Source: Micromonospora wenchangensis (GTDB lineage Bacteria; Actinomycetota; Actinomycetes; Mycobacteriales; Micromonosporaceae). Taken from it: a stretch of DNA of 64,000 nt. The notes beneath the pieces are model-generated. The model was not told the origin of the DNA. It did no database searches and worked only from the letters and a program-made list of their open reading frames with translations. Where the stretch lies: contig NZ_MZMV01000024.1 in assembly GCF_002210435.1 (NCBI RefSeq), forward strand, positions 1-64,000, written 5' to 3'. Made by a program: the position numbers and the translations under genes. Each line of letters begins with the position of its first letter. Position 1 is the stretch's first letter. Shown here in pieces: positions 49,692-57,588 of the stretch.

Positions 49692-50188
49692 CGCAGCTCC
49701 TGGTCGTGTTCGCCGGCCTGCCGGGGGTGGGCAAGAGCACCCTCGCCCGGCAGGTCGGCGTGGCGTTGGGCGCGGCGGTGCTGGCGGTCGACCCGGTCGA
49801 GCGGGCGCTGGCCCGGCACGGGCTGACCGGCCCCGGGCCGGGCCAGGCCGGCTACGACGCGCTGGCCGGGCTGGCCGAGGTGCAGTTGGGGCTGGGCACC
49901 AGCGTGGTGGTCGACGCGGCCAACCCGGCGGCCGGCACCCGGGGGCTCTGGTTCGAGCTGTCCGAACGCGCCGGGGTGCCGCTGCGGCTGATCGAGGTGT
50001 ACTGCGGCGACGAGGCGGAACTGCGCCGCCGGGTCGAGGCCCGGCACACGGCCGACCCGCTCGCCCCGACCTGGGAGCAGACCCGGCAACGTGGCACGGG
50101 GTACGAGCCGCTGATCGGCCCCCGCCTGGTGGTCGACACCACCATCCCGATCGACCCGCTCCCGGCGATCCTGCGGTACCTCACCTGA
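49688..50188 (+). CDS. P-loop ATP-binding kinase-like protein
   Basis: This 166-residue protein has Walker A GLPGVGKST (residues 10-18) and the Zeta-toxin/AAA_33-like pattern VVVDAANPAAGTR, then LIEVYCGDEAELRRRVEARH with a lid-type arginine region. Such small kinases phosphorylate sugars, polynucleotides or tRNA-like substrates; the substrate here is unknown. Its ATG overlaps the adoK stop, so the two genes are coupled. No antitoxin gene is adjacent, which argues against a zeta toxin. Confidence 0.8.
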   Translation: MTQLLVVFAGLPGVGKSTLARQVGVALGAAVLAVDPVERALARHGLTGPGPGQAGYDALAGLAEVQLGLGTSVVVDAANPAAGTRGLWFELSERAGVPLRLIEVYCGDEAELRRRVEARHTADPLAPTWEQTRQRGTGYEPLIGPRLVVDTTIPIDPLPAILRYLT

Positions 50189-50199
50189 TCCCGGCCCGA

Positions 50200-50254
50200 C
50201 TGGCTGTCCCGGTCCGGGCACCTGGCTGTCCCGGTCCCGGTCCGGGCACCTGGC
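50200..50254. repeat. Imperfect direct repeat after the P-loop kinase gene
   Basis: CTGGCTGTCCCGGTCCGGGCAC-like sequence occurs twice in a row, the second copy with a six-base internal duplication, in the 128-bp gap before the DUF397 gene. Confidence 0.6.
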
Positions 50255-50316
50255 GTGCGGCCGGTTCGGCTGGCGGCTGAATTTCGGGGAAGGCCGCCGA
50301 CTCGCGTCGGGCGAGG

Positions 50317-50526
50317 TCAGCCGGCCTGACCGGGGGAGCGGGCCGGGGTGGCGGCGACGAACGCCGCCCACTGACGGGCGGGGAAGACCAGCACCGGGCC
50401 GGACCGGTCCTTGCTGTCCCGCACCGCCACCCCGTCGGGCAGGACGGCACACTCGACGCAGTCGCCGTTGTTGGTGCTGCGGCTGCTGGTGAACCAGCGG
50501 GCGGTGGTGGGGTCGGGGGTGCGCAC
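50317..50526 (-). CDS. DUF397 small regulatory protein
   Basis: This 69-residue actinobacterial DUF397 protein has the family hallmarks FTSSRSTNNGDCVECAVLPDGVAVRDSKDRSGPVLVFPARQWAAFVA. It starts at GTG 50526, 18 bp after the stop of the XRE/DUF5753 gene. In Streptomyces, DUF397 proteins pair with XRE-DUF5753 regulators (WhiJ/AbaA-type systems) and modulate them, affecting development or secondary metabolism. Which phenotype this pair controls is unknown. Confidence 0.9.
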   Translation of the reverse strand: MRTPDPTTARWFTSSRSTNNGDCVECAVLPDGVAVRDSKDRSGPVLVFPARQWAAFVAATPARSPGQAG

Positions 50527-50544
50527 GGTGGCCTCCGGGGGGCG

Positions 50545-51393
50545 CTAGGCCGCGCCGGCCAACTCCCTGATCAACGCGCGCGACTCGGCGGGTGAGAGGG
50601 CGACCTGGCGCAGGTTGTCTGCCACCATGCTATAGGTGCGGACACCGTCCGGGTCCTGCACGTAGATCGCCCCGTCGAGCACCTCGGTGTAGGCGATCGG
50701 GCGCACGTTGGCGAAGTCCAGCAGGACGAATTTGCCGATCGCGCCGGCGGCGTGTGGGCCGTCCTCGGGGCGGAGCACCTGCACGGTGACGTTCGGCAGC
50801 TCGGACATGGTGGCCAGGTGGGCGAGCTGCGCCCGTCGGGTCTCGTCGCCGTTGACCCGTAGCCGCAGCGCCGCCTCGCCGATCACCGCGTGCAGGGTGA
50901 GCGGGTCGTCGTCGGTGAGCCGCCGGGCCCGGGTCTGCCGGAACGACACGAAACGCTCGGCGTGGTCGGGGCGGACGAACCCGGTGCCCAGGGTCAGCGC
51001 CTGGGCGTACTCCTCGGTCTGGAGCAGACCGGGGATGACCATCGACTCGAACACGAACGCCCCGTCGGCCAGCCCTTCCAGCCCGACGTACGTCTTGAAC
51101 CAGTCCGGCATCACTGCGGCCCAGGGTGCCCACCAGGTCTTGGCGTCGGAGCGGCCGGCCAGCGTGGTGAGCCGGTCGATCGCAGGCTGGTCGGCCCCGC
51201 AGGCGCGGAGCACGGCCGCGATGTCCTCGGGAAACTGCTGGTAACGGCCGGTCTCCATGTGGCCGAGCTTCGGCTTGCCGATGCCGGTGCTGGCCGACAG
51301 TTCGGTCAGCGTCATCGGTGCTTCGCGGCGATACCGACCCAGCTCGGCACCGATCAGCCAGCGCAGCGCCGAAGGATCTGTTCGCCTGCCCAT
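50545..51393 (-). CDS. XRE family regulator with DUF5753 domain
   Basis: This 282-residue DNA-binding protein has an N-terminal helix-turn-helix (about residues 10-65, MTLTELSASTGIGKPKLGHMETGRYQQFP). A DUF5753 effector domain (about 90-275) follows, with the typical MVIPGLLQTEEYAQAL, ERFVSFRQTRARRL, and IGEAALRL. It is the partner of the DUF397 gene just downstream. A perfect 14-bp palindrome in the divergent intergenic region is a good operator candidate, suggesting autoregulation together with the gene at 51497. Confidence 0.9.
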   Translation of the reverse strand: MGRRTDPSALRWLIGAELGRYRREAPMTLTELSASTGIGKPKLGHMETGRYQQFPEDIAAVLRACGADQPAIDRLTTLAGRSDAKTWWAPWAAVMPDWFKTYVGLEGLADGAFVFESMVIPGLLQTEEYAQALTLGTGFVRPDHAERFVSFRQTRARRLTDDDPLTLHAVIGEAALRLRVNGDETRRAQLAHLATMSELPNVTVQVLRPEDGPHAAGAIGKFVLLDFANVRPIAYTEVLDGAIYVQDPDGVRTYSMVADNLRQVALSPAESRALIRELAGAA

Positions 51394-51462
51394 GTATCGC
51401 CTCCACCACGTGTACCGACGAGAACATCATGCCGTCGAGTCTTCCGACGAGCAAGGATCAGG

Positions 51463-51476
51463 GCTATACGTATAGC
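51463..51476. promoter_or_regulatory. Palindromic operator candidate for the XRE regulator
   Basis: GCTATACGTATAGC is a perfect 14-bp palindrome in an AT-rich pocket between the divergent XRE and hypothetical genes, 21 bp before the latter's ATG. Its TATA-containing halves could also overlap -10 elements on either strand. Confidence 0.6.
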
Positions 51477-51496
51477 AACGACTCTTGGAGGTGCTC

Positions 51497-51826
51497 ATGC
51501 CTGACCCCGCGCCGCTCGGCACGCCCGAGGAGTTCCACCTGATGCTCGTCGAACTCGCGAACGAGTTCGCCCCACGCCGGTTCGCGCTCTGCGAGGAGTA
51601 CGGCGACCGCCTCGACGGCGCGGTCTTCGCCTGGGGCCTGGCCTTCCCCGACAGCGCCCTGCTGCGCCACGACGGGAGAACGTCGACCGGGCACTTCGCC
51701 ACCGCCGAGAGCGCGTTGCGCCTCTTCGCCCGCACCGGTCGCCGCCTCCGCCTGATCTGGATCGACACCCCCACCCCCACCGCCCCTGTCGATCATGGAG
51801 TTGTGGTGCCTTCGAAGCGGCAGTAA
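51497..51826 (+). CDS. Hypothetical protein divergent from the XRE regulator
   Basis: This 109-residue acidic soluble protein (FHLMLVELANEFAPRRFALCEEYGDRLDGAVFAWGLAFPDSALLRHDGRTSTGHFATAESALRLF in outline) is of unknown family. The ATG at 51497 follows GGAGG. The last 15 or so residues (VDHGVVVPSKRQ) are encoded by the left arm and loop of a 32-bp palindromic element, so the natural C-terminus has probably been altered by that element. It is divergent from the XRE/DUF5753 gene and could be a third member of that regulatory module. Confidence 0.65.
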   Translation: MPDPAPLGTPEEFHLMLVELANEFAPRRFALCEEYGDRLDGAVFAWGLAFPDSALLRHDGRTSTGHFATAESALRLFARTGRRLRLIWIDTPTPTAPVDHGVVVPSKRQ

Positions 51827-51872
51827 TGCCGCAGATCGGCCACCACAACTCCATGATCGACAGGGGCGGTGG
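51777..51872. repeat. Long palindromic element (GATCATGGAGTTGTGG family)
   Basis: A perfect 32-bp inverted repeat (51777-51808 with 51841-51872) has a 32-base centre, which itself contains GCGGCA-GTAA-TGCCGC (51817-51832). It lies between convergent genes but invades the 3' end of the one at 51497. The arms are exact over 32 bp, suggesting a recent or selected element. It could function as a terminator. Confidence 0.9.
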
Positions 51873-51890
51873 AGGGGGTAGAGGGGTGGG

Positions 51891-52232
51891 TTAGTGGGTG
51901 CGGCGTACTTCGTAGCCTGGGCCGTCGGGGGTGGTGGTGACGAACTCCTGGGCGCGCATCCGGCACCAGGCGGGGATGTCCACGGCCGCGGCCGGGTCGT
52001 CGGCGAGGACCCGCAGGACCGTGCCGACGGGCAGCTCCGGCAGCCGGCGGGCCAGCGCGATCACCGGCAGTGGGCAGCGCTGCCCTCGACAGTCCAGCAC
52101 CTCCACCGGCCCGGACCCGTCGCTGCTGGCCCCGGCTGGGCGGCCCACCGGCCCGGCCCCGTCGTCGGCCGGCCTGCCGTCGTCCGGCCCGTCGCCGGCC
52201 GGTCCGGTGGGGAGGTCGTCCGGCCCGGTCAC
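51891..52232 (-). CDS. TusA family sulfurtransferase
   Basis: This 113-residue protein has a disordered Gly/Pro/Asp-rich N-terminal extension of about 40 residues, then the TusA fold: VLDCRGQRCPLPVIALARRLPELPVGTVLRVLADDPAAAVDIPAWCRMRAQEFV. The CPxP cysteine carries persulfide sulfur passed on from a cysteine desulfurase. Its GTG at 52232 overlaps the stop of the cysteine desulfurase gene by four bases, so donor and carrier are co-translated. The final acceptor (tRNA thiolation, molybdenum cofactor or other) is unknown. Confidence 0.88.
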   Translation of the reverse strand: MTGPDDLPTGPAGDGPDDGRPADDGAGPVGRPAGASSDGSGPVEVLDCRGQRCPLPVIALARRLPELPVGTVLRVLADDPAAAVDIPAWCRMRAQEFVTTTPDGPGYEVRRTH

Positions 52233-53380
52233 AGGCCCACCACGCCGGCGTCGGCGCGTAGCTCGGCGACGATCCCGGGCAGCTCGGCGAGGAACCGTTC
52301 CACGTCCGTCCCGGTGGTCTCCCGGTGCAGCGAGACCCGGACGTTGCCGTGCGACAGCACCCCCATCGCCTCCAGCACGTGCGACGGGCGCAGCGTGGAG
52401 GAGGTGCAGGAGGAACCGGAGGAGACGGCGAAGCCGCGCCGGTCCAGCGCGTGCAGCAGCACCTCGCCGTCGACGTACAGGCAGGAGAACGTCACCAGGT
52501 GGGGGAGCCGGTCCACCGGGTCGCCGACCACCTCCACGTCCGGCACCTCGGCGGCGACCCGGGACCGGATCAGGTCCACCAGGGGCGTCAGCCGGGCCGC
52601 CTCGGCCGCCGCGTCGGCCGCCGCCGCGCGCAGGCTCGCCGCCGCCGCCACCACCGCCGGCAGGTTCACCACCCCGGGGGTACGCCCGAACTCCCGCTCG
52701 TCGGCCGGCCACGGCGACTCCCACCGGGTGCCCTTGCGGACCACGAGCAGCCCGACCCCGGGTGGACCGCCCCACTTGTGCGCGCTGGCGGTCAGCACCG
52801 ACCAGCCGGCGGGCACCGGCATCCGGCCGACGAGCTGGGCCGCGTCGACGTACAGCGGCACCCCGACGGCGGCGCAGGCGTCGGCCGCCCCGGTGACCGG
52901 CTGCACGGTGCCCACCTCGTGACTGGCCCCGATCAGCGTCGCCAGCGCCACCCCGGGGGAGCGCACCGCCGCCGACCAGGCGGCCAGGTCGAGGCGTCCG
53001 AGCCGGTCCACCGGTACGGACGTGGCGACCCCACCGGCCGCCACGTGCCGCTGCGCGGCGTGCAGCACCGCCGAGTGTTCGATCGCCGAGTGCACCAGCG
53101 TCGCCCCGGCCCGCTGCCGGCCGAGCAGGCCACCGAGCACGGCGGAGTGCGCGGCGTGCGTACCGCTGGGGGTGAAGGAGACCTCGTCGGGGCGGACGCC
53201 GAGGGTGTCGGCGGTGGCCTCGCGGGCGGCGTCGAGGAGCTGCCCGGCGCGGCGGGCCCGGGTGTAGAGGCGGGCGGGGTCGGCCCAGCCGTCGTCGAGG
53301 GCGGCCAGCAGCGCCTGCCGGGCCACCGGGTGCAGCGGCGCGGCGGTGGCCGCGTCCAGGTAGACCGGGTGGGCACTCAC
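52229..53380 (-). CDS. Cysteine desulfurase
   Basis: This 383-residue PLP enzyme of the NifS/IscS family carries the PLP lysine in TASAHKWGGPPGVGLL. Catalytic Cys is in SSGSSCTSSTLRPSHVLEAMG, and the ring-stacking His region is in IEHSAVLHAA. It liberates sulfur from cysteine as a persulfide. The start is GTG at 53380, where the conserved sequence VYLDAATAAPLHPVARQALLAAL begins; an earlier start would add about 48 non-conserved residues. It overlaps the tusA-like gene. It is divergent from ctaC. Confidence 0.9.
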   Translation of the reverse strand: MSAHPVYLDAATAAPLHPVARQALLAALDDGWADPARLYTRARRAGQLLDAAREATADTLGVRPDEVSFTPSGTHAAHSAVLGGLLGRQRAGATLVHSAIEHSAVLHAAQRHVAAGGVATSVPVDRLGRLDLAAWSAAVRSPGVALATLIGASHEVGTVQPVTGAADACAAVGVPLYVDAAQLVGRMPVPAGWSVLTASAHKWGGPPGVGLLVVRKGTRWESPWPADEREFGRTPGVVNLPAVVAAAASLRAAAADAAAEAARLTPLVDLIRSRVAAEVPDVEVVGDPVDRLPHLVTFSCLYVDGEVLLHALDRRGFAVSSGSSCTSSTLRPSHVLEAMGVLSHGNVRVSLHRETTGTDVERFLAELPGIVAELRADAGVVGL

Positions 53381-53551
53381 GACCGCAGACGCTATCGCGT
53401 CGGATGCGGACGGCACCCCCCGATGGGGGCGGACACTGACCCCAAGACCGTCGAGCCCGCCATGGTCGAGTAATCTGCGACCGTCGGTGACGCCTTTGCC
53501 GTCGGTGCTGATGGAATACCCCACCGCGGCGCGCTAGGGAGGCAGGACCAG

Positions 53552-54523
53552 GTGGTCGCAAGGAGTTCGGAGGTACGGCCGTCGGCCGTACGGCACGGTG
53601 CTTCCCCCGGAGCCGGTGTGCGTCGGCGGCGTGGTGCTGGCCGGCTCGCCGGGCTCGGTCTCGGCGGAGCTGCGCTGCTGGTTCTGCTCACCGGGTGTGA
53701 CGTCGGCCGCTCGGTCGACGGCTTCGGCTGGCCGCAGGGTGGCATCACCCCCGAGTCGCACCGGATGTACGACCTGTGGATCGCCTCCTGCATCGCCGCC
53801 CTGGCGGTCGGTGTCTTCGTCTGGGGCCTGATCTTCTGGTGCGTCGTGCGCTACCGCAAGCGCGGCAACGAACTGCCGGTGCAGACCCGCTACAACCTGC
53901 CGATGGAGTTCCTCTACACCATCGCGCCGATCCTGATCGTCTCCGTGCTGTTCTACTACACGGCGGTGGTCCAGACCGACGTGGTGCGTACGACGAAGAA
54001 CCCCGACGTCACCGTCGAGGTCGTCGCGTTCAAGTGGAACTGGCAGTTCAACTACCGCGACGGTCAGGGCACCGAGGCGAACACGGTGGCGTCGGTGCTG
54101 GGCACCAGCGAGGTCATTCCGGTGCTGGTGCTGCCGACCAACCGGTCCATCCGGTTCGAGGAGACCAGCCGCGACGTCATCCACTCGTTCTGGGTGCCGG
54201 AGCTGCTGTTCAAGCGTGACGTGATGCCCGGCAAGATCCGTAACGTGTTCGAGGTCTCCAAGCTGGAGTCCGAGGGCGCGTACGTGGGCCGCTGCGCCGA
54301 GCTGTGCGGCAGCTACCACGCCTTCATGAACTTCGAGCTGCGGGTGGTCTCCCCGGAGGCGTACGACCAGTTCCTCGCGGCCAAGCGGGATGGCAAGTCG
54401 ACGCAGGAGGCGCTGACCGCCATCGGCCAGGATCCGTACGCGAAGACCACGCAGCCCTTCGACACCCGTCGTACGAAGGACAACTTCAACCCGGACGACG
54501 CGTCCGCGAGCGCGGGAAACTGA
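53552..54523 (+). CDS. ctaC: Cytochrome c oxidase subunit II
   Basis: This 323-residue CuA-containing subunit of the aa3 oxidase has a lipoprotein signal sequence (basic start, hydrophobic stretch, LLTGC with the lipidated Cys49), two membrane helices (about 75-140) and a periplasmic cupredoxin domain. CuA ligands are seen in DVIHSFWVPE (His near 210) and in CAELCGSYHAFM (Cys near 248 and 252, His, Met). The GTG at 53552 has GGGAGG upstream. It receives electrons from the bcc complex; the subunit I gene ctaD does not follow it. Confidence 0.95.
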   Translation: MVARSSEVRPSAVRHGASPGAGVRRRRGAGRLAGLGLGGAALLVLLTGCDVGRSVDGFGWPQGGITPESHRMYDLWIASCIAALAVGVFVWGLIFWCVVRYRKRGNELPVQTRYNLPMEFLYTIAPILIVSVLFYYTAVVQTDVVRTTKNPDVTVEVVAFKWNWQFNYRDGQGTEANTVASVLGTSEVIPVLVLPTNRSIRFEETSRDVIHSFWVPELLFKRDVMPGKIRNVFEVSKLESEGAYVGRCAELCGSYHAFMNFELRVVSPEAYDQFLAAKRDGKSTQEALTAIGQDPYAKTTQPFDTRRTKDNFNPDDASASAGN

Positions 54524-54533
54524 GGTATCCGGC

Positions 54534-54962
54534 ATGAAGACCGAGTGGCGTATCTTCCTGATCATCGCCGTGTTCCTGCTCGGCGCGACGGCCCTCTACG
54601 GCGCGTGGACGTACGGCGACTCCGGCGGCCACGTCGAGTGGGTCGGCACGGTGGCCCTGCTGCTGTCCTTCCTGCTCTGCGCGATGTGCGGCGGCTTCTT
54701 CTGGTTCGTCTCCCGCCGTATCGACCTGCGCCCGGAGGACCGGCCGGACGGGGAGATCGCCGACGGCGCGGGCGAGATCGGCTTCTTCAGCCCCGGCAGC
54801 TACTGGCCGTTCGGGCTGGCGCTGGCCGCCGCGATCGCCGGCCTCGGCCTGGTGTTCTGGCAGTTCTGGCTGCTCGGCCTGGGCCTGGTGCTGGTCATCT
54901 TCGCCGCCTGCGGCCTGCTCTTCGAGTACTACTCCGGCACCCGGCGCACCGCCGAGCACTGA
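54534..54962 (+). CDS. ctaF: Cytochrome c oxidase subunit IV (actinobacterial)
   Basis: This 142-residue protein has four membrane helices, opening MKTEWRIFLIIAVFLLGATALYGAWTYG and containing GEIGFFSPGSYWPFGLALAAAIAGLGLVFWQFWLLG. It is a small subunit of the actinobacterial bcc-aa3 oxidase. It starts ten bases after the ctaC stop, and both are probably one operon ended by the strong terminator that overlaps its stop codon. Confidence 0.93.
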   Translation: MKTEWRIFLIIAVFLLGATALYGAWTYGDSGGHVEWVGTVALLLSFLLCAMCGGFFWFVSRRIDLRPEDRPDGEIADGAGEIGFFSPGSYWPFGLALAAAIAGLGLVFWQFWLLGLGLVLVIFAACGLLFEYYSGTRRTAEH

Positions 54963-55020
54963 TCCGACGACGACGGGCCCGCCTCTCCCTACCCGGGAGG
55001 CGGGCCCGTCGTCGTCGGAT
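54962..55020. terminator. 24-bp hairpin terminator after ctaF
   Basis: A perfect 24-bp inverted repeat (54962-54985 with 54997-55020) begins in the ctaF stop codon. Its length serves as a bidirectional terminator toward the convergent VOC gene. Confidence 0.9.
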
Positions 55021-55078
55021 GACCGACTCCGGGGGCCGAGGTGGCGGTGTCCCCGCGACCTGATACCGCTGTCTCGGC

Positions 55079-55492
55079 TCAGTCGAGCCGGTCGGGCCAG
55101 ACGGGACCCTGGTCGGTCCAGGTGACACCCTTGTTGCGGCAGAGGCAGAAGGGGTGGCCGACGGGGTCGGTGTAGACCCGCCATCCGTAGCCTTCGGGGC
55201 CGACGAAATCCTGCTTCAGGGTCGCGCCGAGGGTCAGGACGCGGCGCTGTTCGGCCTCGATGTCGTCGACCTCGAAGTCGAGGTGGAACTGCTTGGGGTG
55301 CTCGCCGTCGGGCCACTGCGGGGCGCGGTACCCCGCCACCCGGATGAAGGCCAGCTCGACCTCGCCGAACCGGATGCCGGCCCACTCCTCGTCACTGCCC
55401 TGCTTGACCGGGCGACCCGTCACCGCGGCGTAGAAGGCCGCCAGCTTCATCGGGTCCGGGCAGTCGATGATGAAATCCGTGAGTCGGAGCAT
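55079..55492 (-). CDS. VOC family protein (glyoxalase-like domain)
   Basis: This 137-residue protein of the glyoxalase_6-like VOC group has MLRLTDFIIDCPDPMKLAAFYAAVTGRPVKQ and FEVDDIEAEQRRVLTLGATLKQDFVGPEGYGWRVYTDPVGHPFCLC. The metal-binding pattern is only partly conserved. Substrate unknown. It lies just after the ctaF terminator, on the opposite strand to ctaF. ATG at 55492. Confidence 0.85.
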   Translation of the reverse strand: MLRLTDFIIDCPDPMKLAAFYAAVTGRPVKQGSDEEWAGIRFGEVELAFIRVAGYRAPQWPDGEHPKQFHLDFEVDDIEAEQRRVLTLGATLKQDFVGPEGYGWRVYTDPVGHPFCLCRNKGVTWTDQGPVWPDRLD

Positions 55493-55623
55493 CAGGTGAT
55501 CCTGTCATGCCGCTCAGCAGGCCGGGGCCCGCGACGGGACCCGGGCCCGGCGGTACCGCCGCAGGGGGCGGGCCACGCGGCTCACCAGGCTGGAGCCGGG
55601 AGCCGGCGGTGCCCCCACAGGGG

Positions 55624-55827
55624 TCAGGCCGCGTGACGACCGGCTGACGGCCGGCGGCGGTCGGCCAGGCGGGCGGGCCGGAAGGTGAAGGTGGCGATCA
55701 GCACGGCCGCGCCGCAGCCGGTGCAGAGCAGCTCGGGGCAGTCGACGCCGTGGCCGTCGGCGCACGGCGGCGTCTCGAACGGCTGAACGCCCCCGCAGGT
55801 GTCGCAGTAGAGCTCGCGGTCCGACAC
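55624..55827 (-). CDS. Small zinc-ribbon protein
   Basis: This 67-residue protein has paired CxxC knuckles (LYCDTCGGVQPFETPPCADG and LLCTGCGAAVLIATF), a likely structural zinc site, and a basic tail. GAGGAG upstream of GTG 55827 fixes the start. No function is recognised. The 231-bp gap to trpD holds only a short inverted repeat (CTAC-TCCCG-TGTAG) around 55890-55910. Confidence 0.75.
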   Translation of the reverse strand: MSDRELYCDTCGGVQPFETPPCADGHGVDCPELLCTGCGAAVLIATFTFRPARLADRRRPSAGRHAA

Positions 55828-56058
55828 GGGCGTCTCCTCTCGCTCCGGAACCCGCCGATGGGCATCGCCGCCATCGCCGGAAACGGAAGAACTACTCCCG
55901 TGTAGTTTCCCACGCCCCTCCGACAACTACCCGCCAGCCCCACCGGCGCGGCCGGGGCGCACCGGCTCCGAGCGGCCGCCACCGGTCAGGCCCCCGACGC
56001 ACCGCCCCGCCTGGCCCCGGGGGAGCGGGGGCCAGGGACGGTCGGGCGCAACAGCGGG

Positions 56059-57105
56059 TCAGAGGGAGCGGGCGACGTCGACCCAGCGTTCCAGGACGGC
56101 CGCCGCCGCCCCCGAGTCGATCGACTCGGCGGCCCGGGCCATGCCGGCACGGACCGCCTCGGTGAGGTCACCGTGAAGCGGGGTCTGGGTGGCCAGCGCG
56201 ACGGCCGCGTTGACCAGGACGGCGTCACGCACCGGACCGGTCTCGCCGGCCAGCAGCCGCCGGGCCACGGCGGCGTTGTGGGCCGCGTCGCCGCCCCGCA
56301 GGTCGGCCAGGGTGGACCGGGGTACCCCGAGGTCGACCGCGTCCAGCAGGGCCTCCCGTACGGTGCCCTGCTGGGCCACCCAGACCCGGGTCGGCGCGGC
56401 GGTGGTGAACTCGTCCAGGCCGTCCTCGCCGCGCATCACGATCACCGAGTCGCCCCGGCGGGCGAACACCTCGGCCATCACCGGGGCCATCCGGGCGTCG
56501 AAGCAGCCGACCGCCCCGGCGTGCGGCCGGGCCGGGTTGGTCAGCGGGCCGAGGAAGTTGAACGCGGTCGGCACGCCGATCTCCCGGCGGACCGGGCCGG
56601 CGTGGCGCATCCCGGGGTGGAACCGGGCGGCGAAGCAGAAGCCGATCCCCGCCTCGGCCACGCACCGGGTCACCTGCTCCGGGCCGAGGTCCAGCGGCAC
56701 ACCGAAGAACTCCAGCAGGTCGGCGGTGCCGCACAGCGACGAGGCGGCCCGGTTGCCGTGCTTGACCACCCGGACGCCGGCGCCGGCCACCACCAGCGCG
56801 GTCATCGTCGAGATGTTGACCGTGTGGGCGAGGTCACCGCCGGTGCCCACCACGTCGACCGAGGTGCGCCGCAGCTCCTCCGGCAGGGTCACCGGCACCG
56901 CGTTGCCGAGCATCGCCTCGACCAGGCCGGCCAGTTCGGCAGGGGTCTCGCCCTTGGCCCGCAGCGCGATCGCGAACCCGGCGATCTGCGCCGGTACGGC
57001 GGCACCCGCCATGATCTCGTTCATCGCCCAGGCGGTGTCGGCGGTGGACAGCTCGTCGCCGCGCAGCAGCGCGTTGAGCAGGTGCGGCCAGGTCCGATCG
57101 CCCAT
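56059..57105 (-). CDS. trpD: Anthranilate phosphoribosyltransferase
   Basis: TrpD transfers phosphoribose from PRPP to anthranilate in tryptophan synthesis. The 348-residue protein has the helical N-domain and the PRPP-binding VDVVGTGGDLAHTVNIST. KHGNRAASSLCGTADLLEFFG forms the anthranilate-side loop, and the Mg/pyrophosphate region follows. It contains EIGVPTAFNFLGPLTNPARP and MRGEDGLDEFTTAAPT. As in mycobacteria it neighbours ctaE/qcrCAB rather than other trp genes. ATG at 57105. Confidence 0.95.
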   Translation of the reverse strand: MGDRTWPHLLNALLRGDELSTADTAWAMNEIMAGAAVPAQIAGFAIALRAKGETPAELAGLVEAMLGNAVPVTLPEELRRTSVDVVGTGGDLAHTVNISTMTALVVAGAGVRVVKHGNRAASSLCGTADLLEFFGVPLDLGPEQVTRCVAEAGIGFCFAARFHPGMRHAGPVRREIGVPTAFNFLGPLTNPARPHAGAVGCFDARMAPVMAEVFARRGDSVIVMRGEDGLDEFTTAAPTRVWVAQQGTVREALLDAVDLGVPRSTLADLRGGDAAHNAAVARRLLAGETGPVRDAVLVNAAVALATQTPLHGDLTEAVRAGMARAAESIDSGAAAAVLERWVDVARSL

Positions 57106-57192
57106 GGTGGGCCTCCCGAGGCGGGCGTGGGGTGCGGGTGGACGGGTGCGCCCGTCACCCCGGGCGCCTGGGCGCCGCCGAGTGTCTGCGAC

Positions 57193-57588
57193 TCAGGCGG
57201 CGGCGTGCGTACGCAGCAGCTCGGCGACCGTGGTGCCGGTGGTCACCGGGTCGAGCGGGTGCATCAGCACGCCGTCGACCTGCGCGTACGAGGCGAGCCA
57301 TCGGTCGGCGGCCCGGGCGATGACCACGCACGTCGGCGGGGCGTCGTCCCGGTCGTCCTTGATCTGGCGGGCGATGCCGAGGCCGCCGCCGGGGCTGGCC
57401 TCGCCGTCGAGCAGCATCAGGTCGATCTCGTAGTCGTCGACCAGCCGGACGCAGCCGGCGTAGTCGGACGCCTCGACGAACTCGATCTGGATGCCCGGCG
57501 CGGGACGGGTGCCGACGGCCAGCCGCATCCGGTCCCGGACCTGCTGGTCGTCGCTGTAGAGCAGGACGGTGCAAAGACGCTCGCTCAT
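57193..57588 (-). CDS. Stand-alone receiver-like domain protein
   Basis: This 131-residue single-domain protein resembles a response-regulator receiver. It has a beta-alpha pattern with TVLLYSDDQQVRDRM (acidic pair), LMLLDGEASPGGGLGIARQI with an aspartate at the phosphorylation position, and TCVVIARAADRWLASYAQVDGVLMHPLDPVT (Thr/Lys positions altered). It has no output domain. ATG at 57588. It lies between trpD and the CtaG-like gene; many actinobacteria conserve this gene here. A phosphorylation-dependent or degenerate receiver role is not determined. Confidence 0.75.
   Translation of the reverse strand: MSERLCTVLLYSDDQQVRDRMRLAVGTRPAPGIQIEFVEASDYAGCVRLVDDYEIDLMLLDGEASPGGGLGIARQIKDDRDDAPPTCVVIARAADRWLASYAQVDGVLMHPLDPVTTGTTVAELLRTHAAA

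Noticed and set aside
50197..50316. Toxin-antitoxin pair formed by the P-loop kinase and the DUF397 gene
   Set aside because: The genes are on opposite strands, DUF397 pairs with the XRE gene, and the kinase is translationally coupled to adoK.
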